Below are positions 21,483-25,489 of a stretch of DNA of 25,489 nucleotides, piece after piece. Location: positions 1 to 25,489 of the forward strand of contig CAWUJM010000023.1 in NCBI GenBank assembly GCA_963922685.1, written 5' to 3'. Every line of letters begins with the position of its first letter. Within the stretch, counting starts at the first letter, position 1. The notes beneath the pieces were generated by a model. That model searched no databases. It was not told the DNA's origin and worked only from the letters and a program-made list of their open reading frames with translations. Position numbers and translations under genes: made by a program. This stretch comes from JAHDBG01 sp963922685. Its GTDB lineage: Bacteria > Pseudomonadota > Gammaproteobacteria > Chromatiales > Chromatiaceae.

Positions 21483-23069
21483 GTGTCCCTGTTTTTTAAT
21501 CATGCCGGGCCTTCGGTGCCGGAACAGCACTATATGATTGATCCGCTGACGCGGATCAATCTGCTGAATGTCAGGCGGCTGATCGTGCAACAGCGTTATT
21601 TTGTGTTACATACCCCGCGTCAGACCGGCAAGACCACCTGTCTGCTGGCCCTGATGGCTCATCTGAATAAAGGGGGTGATTACCGGGCCTTGTATGCCAA
21701 TATTGAACGGGCACAAACGGCACGTGATGATGTGAAGCACGGTATTGATGCGGTAGCAGAGGCTATTGCGTCCGCTGCCAACATCTATTTACAGGATCGG
21801 ACACTATTGACATGGTTGAATACGCAACGCCAATACTATGCAGCAGAATCATTGGTACAAACCCTGCTGGAATACTGGAGTCAGCAATCCACTCAGCCCA
21901 CAGTCCTGTTTCTGGATGAAATTGACGCCTTAGTGGGCGATACTCTGATTTCAGTTCTGCGTCAGATTCGGGGCGGATATACGCAACGTCCGATGGCCTT
22001 TCCGGTTTCTATTATCCTGTGCGGCGTACGCGATTACCGGATTCAGTCCGGTGGCAAAGACATTATCACCGGCGGCTCTGCGTTCAATATTAAAACTGAA
22101 TCGTTACGCCTGGGTAACTTTTCCCAGCATGAAGTTGAGGCACTCTGGCAACAACACACGCAGGAAACCGGACAGACGTTTGCGGAGGCGATATTTCCGG
22201 AATTATGGGTGGATACACGCGGTCAGCCCTGGCTGGTGAATGCGCTGGCCTGGGAACTGACTGAAAAGATGCCGCATTTAGCTGACCGGCGGGTCCCGGT
22301 TACGCTGGAAGATTATCGGACCGCACGGGAGGTGCTGATCCAGTCCGGCGCGACCCATCTGGATCAACTGACCGATAAGCTGAAAGAGCACCGGGTGCAT
22401 CGTGTTATCGCGGCTATCCTGTCCGGTGCAGAAGATGCATTCGATATTCCGACGGATGACATTCAGTATGTTGCGGACCTGGGACTCATCACCACCCGAC
22501 CAGACACGCAGATCGCGAATCGTATTTATCAGGAAACGATTCCACGCGAACTCATCTGGTCGAGACAAACCAGAATCACCCACCAGCAACACTGGTATCT
22601 GACCCCGGATCGACGCCTGGATATGAACCGATTGTTGTCGGCGTTCCAGCAGTTCTTCCGTGAGCACAGCGATGCCTGGATAGAACAATTTCAATACAAA
22701 GAAGCCGGGCCACAATTATTACTGCAGGCATTTCTGCAACGAATCATGAATGGTGGCGGACGGATCAGCCGGGAATATGGCCTCGGACGCAAACGCACCG
22801 ACTTGTATATTGAATGGCCACTGGACGAACAGGTCGGTTTTCATGGTGAGATTCAGCGGATTGTGCTGGAGCTGAAAATCCGTTACGGATCGCTGGATAT
22901 GACTCTGGCAGATGGATTGCCACAGACTGCAGACTATGCTGCCCGGTGTGGTGCGGATGAGGTACACCTGCTGATCTTTGATCGCCGTTCATCTGTTTCG
23001 TGGGAAGACAGAATCTGGCAGGACACCGCAGACCAGAATAACCACACTATCACCGTCTGGGGGCTGTGA
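21483..23069 (+). CDS. AAA-type ATPase with C-terminal PD-(D/E)XK nuclease-like domain
   Basis: The protein has 528 residues. The Walker A is an unusual TPRQTGKTT (44-52), the Walker B is VLFLDEID (141-148), and the ILCGVRDYR strand (178-186) could hold sensor 1. A helical/winged region follows. Near the end, GRKRTD (D440) and LELK (E463, K465) plus Q481 form a D-X22-ExK pattern typical of PD-(D/E)XK nucleases. I recognise the family (N-terminus of the form FFNxAGP, then HxPRQTGKT) as uncharacterised ATP-binding proteins that are often multicopy in sulfur bacteria and other environmental proteobacteria; that is from memory. GTG at 21483 follows GAGGAA and is supported by the family N-terminus. 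It lies 16 nt after tolR. Function is unknown; DNA processing or defence is only inference. Confidence 0.8.
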   Translation: MSLFFNHAGPSVPEQHYMIDPLTRINLLNVRRLIVQQRYFVLHTPRQTGKTTCLLALMAHLNKGGDYRALYANIERAQTARDDVKHGIDAVAEAIASAANIYLQDRTLLTWLNTQRQYYAAESLVQTLLEYWSQQSTQPTVLFLDEIDALVGDTLISVLRQIRGGYTQRPMAFPVSIILCGVRDYRIQSGGKDIITGGSAFNIKTESLRLGNFSQHEVEALWQQHTQETGQTFAEAIFPELWVDTRGQPWLVNALAWELTEKMPHLADRRVPVTLEDYRTAREVLIQSGATHLDQLTDKLKEHRVHRVIAAILSGAEDAFDIPTDDIQYVADLGLITTRPDTQIANRIYQETIPRELIWSRQTRITHQQHWYLTPDRRLDMNRLLSAFQQFFREHSDAWIEQFQYKEAGPQLLLQAFLQRIMNGGGRISREYGLGRKRTDLYIEWPLDEQVGFHGEIQRIVLELKIRYGSLDMTLADGLPQTADYAARCGADEVHLLIFDRRSSVSWEDRIWQDTADQNNHTITVWGL

Positions 23070-23070
23070 C

Positions 23071-23124
23071 ATGGTACTGCTGTTTTTAAATCATGCCGGA
23101 CCAACAGCACGACACATGGTGTGA
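23071..23124 (+). pseudogene. Relic of a second AAA/PD-(D/E)XK gene start
   Basis: One nt after the ATPase stop, ATG GTA CTG begins a 17-codon frame reading MVLLFLNHAGPTARHMV and ending in TGA. It repeats the unusual N-terminus of the preceding gene (SLFFNHAGP). At DNA level, TTTTTAAATCATGCCGGACC differs at only two positions from the matching stretch at about 21490. After an apparent 11-12-nt deletion the match resumes with AACAGCAC. It is a tandem fragment of the same gene family. The following 90 nt up to rsgA show nothing recognisable. Confidence 0.7.
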
Positions 23125-23214
23125 AAAGCCTGATGCAGAGATTTTCGGGTGTTACTTCTGAACGCAAAGGTTATCAGGGTGCGATCAGGGATGGATGCTG
23201 CCCCGTGCACGGTT

Positions 23215-24186
23215 TCATAACGGGGTGAGCTGGCTCAGCATCTGCCGGAAGCTTGCTAAGCGTTCAGGGTGAATATGGCCCTGAGCGAGCGCAGCCTGCA
23301 CCGCACAGTCTGGCTCAGACTGGTGCTGGCAATCATTGAAACGGCATTGTCCGGGCAGGGAGCGGAGTTCGGGAAAGCCGTGTTCCAGCATCTGCCGGGT
23401 GCACTGTCCCGGGCGGAAGCTGCGGACGCCGGGTGAGTCAATCAGTTCACCACCCTGCGGCAGTGAATACAGGGTGCTGGCTGAGGTGGTATGACGTCCC
23501 AGCCCGGTGGCATCCGACAGGGCACCCTCACGGGTGGCCTGTGGCAGCAGGGCATTGATCAGGGATGATTTGCCGACACCAGACTGGCCGACCAGTACAC
23601 TGGTCTGGCTTGTCAGACAGGGCTGTAACGGGTGCAGGCCGTCGGCTGTTTTCGTGCTGACCGGTACAACCGGATAACCGAGCGTGGTGTAGTGCGCAAA
23701 GCGCGCGCAGAAGGCTTGTTGTCCGGTGGCAGGCAGCAGGTCTGCCTTATTCAGGCAGATCACTGCTGTGATATCAAGGTGGGTGGCGATAACCAGATAC
23801 TGATCCAGCAGATAGCCGGTGGGGGCGGGTTCTGCTGCCAGTACGATGATCAGCTGGGTGATGTTTGCTGCCAGTGGTCTGAGGCGTCCCTGCACACTGG
23901 CGCGGGATAAGACATTGTGTCTGGTCTCCAGTGAGACCACAATGCCTTGTTCCTGATCGGTCGGGTGCCAGCGGATGTGATCGCCACAGACGATGCCATC
24001 CAGATGCTGACGCAGCGCACATAACACAGACACACCCTGTGGTGTGCGGATGACAACGGATCGTCCGTGGCGTACGATCACGCGTCCGGGTCGGGTATCC
24101 GGATGGGTATCGGCAGGGTGGGGACTGGTCTGGCGTGTCAGGGCGACGCGTGCCCGCTGTTGCCGGGTAAGCCGGGGTCGGCCCAT
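23215..24186 (-). CDS. rsgA: Small ribosomal subunit biogenesis GTPase RsgA
   Basis: RsgA is a circularly permuted GTPase that checks late 30S maturation and releases RbfA. Starting at the ATG complementary to 24186 gives 323 residues, MGRPRLTRQQRARVALTRQ, a basic N-terminus like that of RsgA. The frame extends 34 codons further into the neighbouring protease gene, but that is not typical. The permuted motif order is visible: G4 NKAD (146-149), then G1 GQSGVGKS (200-207), then G3 DSPG (250-253). The zinc-binding end has C281, C286, H288 and C294. The start lies 1 nt after the M48 protease stop, so the two are likely co-translated. It converges on the AAA ATPase gene. Confidence 0.95.
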   Translation of the reverse strand: MGRPRLTRQQRARVALTRQTSPHPADTHPDTRPGRVIVRHGRSVVIRTPQGVSVLCALRQHLDGIVCGDHIRWHPTDQEQGIVVSLETRHNVLSRASVQGRLRPLAANITQLIIVLAAEPAPTGYLLDQYLVIATHLDITAVICLNKADLLPATGQQAFCARFAHYTTLGYPVVPVSTKTADGLHPLQPCLTSQTSVLVGQSGVGKSSLINALLPQATREGALSDATGLGRHTTSASTLYSLPQGGELIDSPGVRSFRPGQCTRQMLEHGFPELRSLPGQCRFNDCQHQSEPDCAVQAALAQGHIHPERLASFRQMLSQLTPL

Positions 24187-24187
24187 C

Positions 24188-25432
24188 TCAGGTCGCGATG
24201 GCCTGCAGATGGGCGATGCGCACGGGTGCCGGTGGGTGGCTGTGGTGAAAGGCAGAATACCAGGGGTCTGGTGTGAGGGTGCTGGCATTGTCGCGATACA
24301 TCGCGACCAGACCGGTGATCAGTGCCTGAGCACTGGTCTGTTCTGCAGCGAACCGGTCGGCTTCGAACTCATGTTTGCGCGAGGAACGTGACAGCAGCGG
24401 ACTGAAGAAGACAGTGAATACCGGCATCATCAGAAAGAATAAGATCAGTGCCAGCGCGGGTGAGGCGTGATTAACGCCCAGTCTGGTATAAAACCAGGTC
24501 TGTCCCGCCAGCCAGCCGAGCAGGGCCAGTCCGGCCAGTGAGGACAATGCCATGGCGACCAGGCGTTTGCGGATGTGGTGGCATCTGAAATGGCCCAGTT
24601 CGTGTGCCAGCACGGCCTCAATCTGGTCTTCATTCAGTCCGTCCAAGAGTGTGTCGTAAAACACGATTCGTTTGTGTCTGCCGAAGCCGGTGAAATAGGC
24701 ATTGCCGTGTGCGGATCGTTTTGAACCGTCCATCACAAAGATGCCATCGCTGGCAAAACCGCAGCGGGAGAGCAACGCTTCCAGGCGAGTGCGTAAACCC
24801 TCTTTCTGCAACGGTTTGAAGGTGTTGAATAAGGGTGCAATCCAGATCGGAAAGATCTGATTGACCAGTAACATAAAGCCCATCAGTCCGCACCAGGCCC
24901 AGAGCCACCACAGGCTTCCGGCACTGGCCATCAGACTCAGGATCAGCAGGATCAGAGGCAGTCCGAGCACCAGACTCAGCACCAGTTCCAGCACCTGATC
25001 TTTCGCAAACTGCAGCGGACTGCTGCGGTTGAAACCAAACTTTGTTTCGGTGCCGAAGGTCTGCCAGATGGCCAGAGGCAGGGCCAGCAGGCTGCTGATC
25101 AGGGTCACCGAAAGGATCAGACCGGTGCCCTGCCACAGGGCGGATGATGTGATGCCAGCCCAGAACTGATCCAGTTGCTGCAGTAGCCCACCCAGAGTCC
25201 AGGCCAGCAATAATCCGGCACCGAGCAGGATCTCGCAGCGTTCTGAGATCAGCTTAGCCAGCGTGTAATGCGCTGCCTGCAGATGCTGATCAGGCGTGAT
25301 CTGTGCAGCAAAGGCGGGCGGCACCTGATGCTGATGGGCTGCGACATACCGGGCCTGGCGCCAGGATAGCCAGAGCTGCAGACCGGTGCCCGCAGCGAGG
25401 GTGATTAAAAAGATCAGGGTGAAGGTTGCCAT
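24188..25432 (-). CDS. M48 family (Ste24-type) membrane metallopeptidase
   Basis: From the ATG complementary to 25432 the protein has 414 residues, beginning MATFTLIFLITLAAG, a membrane helix typical of this family. An upstream TTG at 25468 is in frame but less likely. Several transmembrane segments lie at about 3-22, 65-85, 103-125, 147-170, 176-196, 294-312 and 326-345. The zinc site is HELGH at 277-281, with the third ligand in EFEAD (355-359). The strand block GNAYFTGFG is also typical. It resembles Ste24/CAAX prenyl protease 1; the substrate in bacteria is unknown. The arrangement protease then rsgA is common in beta- and gammaproteobacteria, usually next to orn, which would be outside the window. 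Confidence 0.9.
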   Translation of the reverse strand: MATFTLIFLITLAAGTGLQLWLSWRQARYVAAHQHQVPPAFAAQITPDQHLQAAHYTLAKLISERCEILLGAGLLLAWTLGGLLQQLDQFWAGITSSALWQGTGLILSVTLISSLLALPLAIWQTFGTETKFGFNRSSPLQFAKDQVLELVLSLVLGLPLILLILSLMASAGSLWWLWAWCGLMGFMLLVNQIFPIWIAPLFNTFKPLQKEGLRTRLEALLSRCGFASDGIFVMDGSKRSAHGNAYFTGFGRHKRIVFYDTLLDGLNEDQIEAVLAHELGHFRCHHIRKRLVAMALSSLAGLALLGWLAGQTWFYTRLGVNHASPALALILFFLMMPVFTVFFSPLLSRSSRKHEFEADRFAAEQTSAQALITGLVAMYRDNASTLTPDPWYSAFHHSHPPAPVRIAHLQAIAT

Positions 25433-25489
25433 AATGACAGCAATTCCCGCTGCGATAGAAACCCCCAATAAAAATAAGGGTTGTAGGGG

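Noticed and set aside
23125..23214. Possible small gene (GTG AAA AGC ...) between the ATPase relic and rsgA
   Set aside because: There is no RBS and no recognisable motif, and the frame runs into the rsgA 3' end. It is treated as non-coding debris.
23201..23225. CCCCGT/ACGGGG inverted repeat between the ATPase and rsgA as a convergent terminator
   Set aside because: It is a 6-bp stem with a 13-nt loop, lacks a T-run on either strand, and overlaps the rsgA 3' end.
24187..24288. 34-residue N-terminal extension of rsgA into the protease gene
   Set aside because: The proline-rich extension is antisense-free overlap with the M48 coding region and unlike RsgA. The ATG at 24186 lies 1 nt after the protease stop and gives a normal N-terminus.

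Overview
The window is a bacterial chromosome segment. From about 225 to 19053 it carries the str, S10, spc and alpha ribosomal-protein operons as one co-directional run on the + strand: rpsL-rpsG-fusA-tuf-rpsJ-rplC-rplD-rplW-[insert]-rplB-rpsS-rplV-rpsC-rplP-rpmC-rpsQ-rplN-rplX-rplE-rpsN-rpsH-rplF-rplR-rpsE-rpmD-rplO-[insert]-secY-rpmJ-rpsM-rpsK-rpsD-rpoA-rplQ. Gene order, protein lengths close to E. coli, and an E. coli-like RNA polymerase alpha C-terminal domain point to a gammaproteobacterium. A strong sigma-70 promoter (TTGACA, 17 bp, TAGAAT) lies upstream of rpsL, and a clear intrinsic terminator follows rplQ. The lineage within the class cannot be fixed from the window. From memory, the PIN, HicBA and AAA/PD-(D/E)XK families seen here are common in cyanobacteria and sulfur bacteria.

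Three spacers in this otherwise compact cluster are expanded. The rpsL-rpsG spacer (164 nt) and the rplO-hicB spacer (131 nt) hold two copies, in opposite orientation, of an 80-bp double-hairpin element that looks like a REP/MITE. The rplW-rplB spacer (553 nt) holds remains of a toxin-antitoxin-like locus: the C-terminal third of a PIN-domain toxin, an apparently intact 56-residue partner, and a second small paralogue without a start codon. Between rplO and secY sits an intact-looking hicB-hicA module, just downstream of the second repeat copy.

After the terminator come thiC (4-amino-5-hydroxymethyl-2-methylpyrimidine phosphate synthase, no visible TPP riboswitch), an orphan tolR-like gene overlapping its end, and a 528-residue AAA-type ATPase with a C-terminal PD-(D/E)XK nuclease-like domain. 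That ATPase gene is followed at once by a short relic of a second copy of its own 5' end. On the - strand, converging on it, are rsgA (ribosome small-subunit GTPase) and a Ste24-type M48 membrane metalloprotease upstream of it, separated by one base.

Most of the window is conserved housekeeping. The unusual content is the toxin-antitoxin material and repeats lodged inside ribosomal operons, and the repeated AAA/nuclease gene start. No CRISPR array, tRNA, rRNA or transposase gene was seen.
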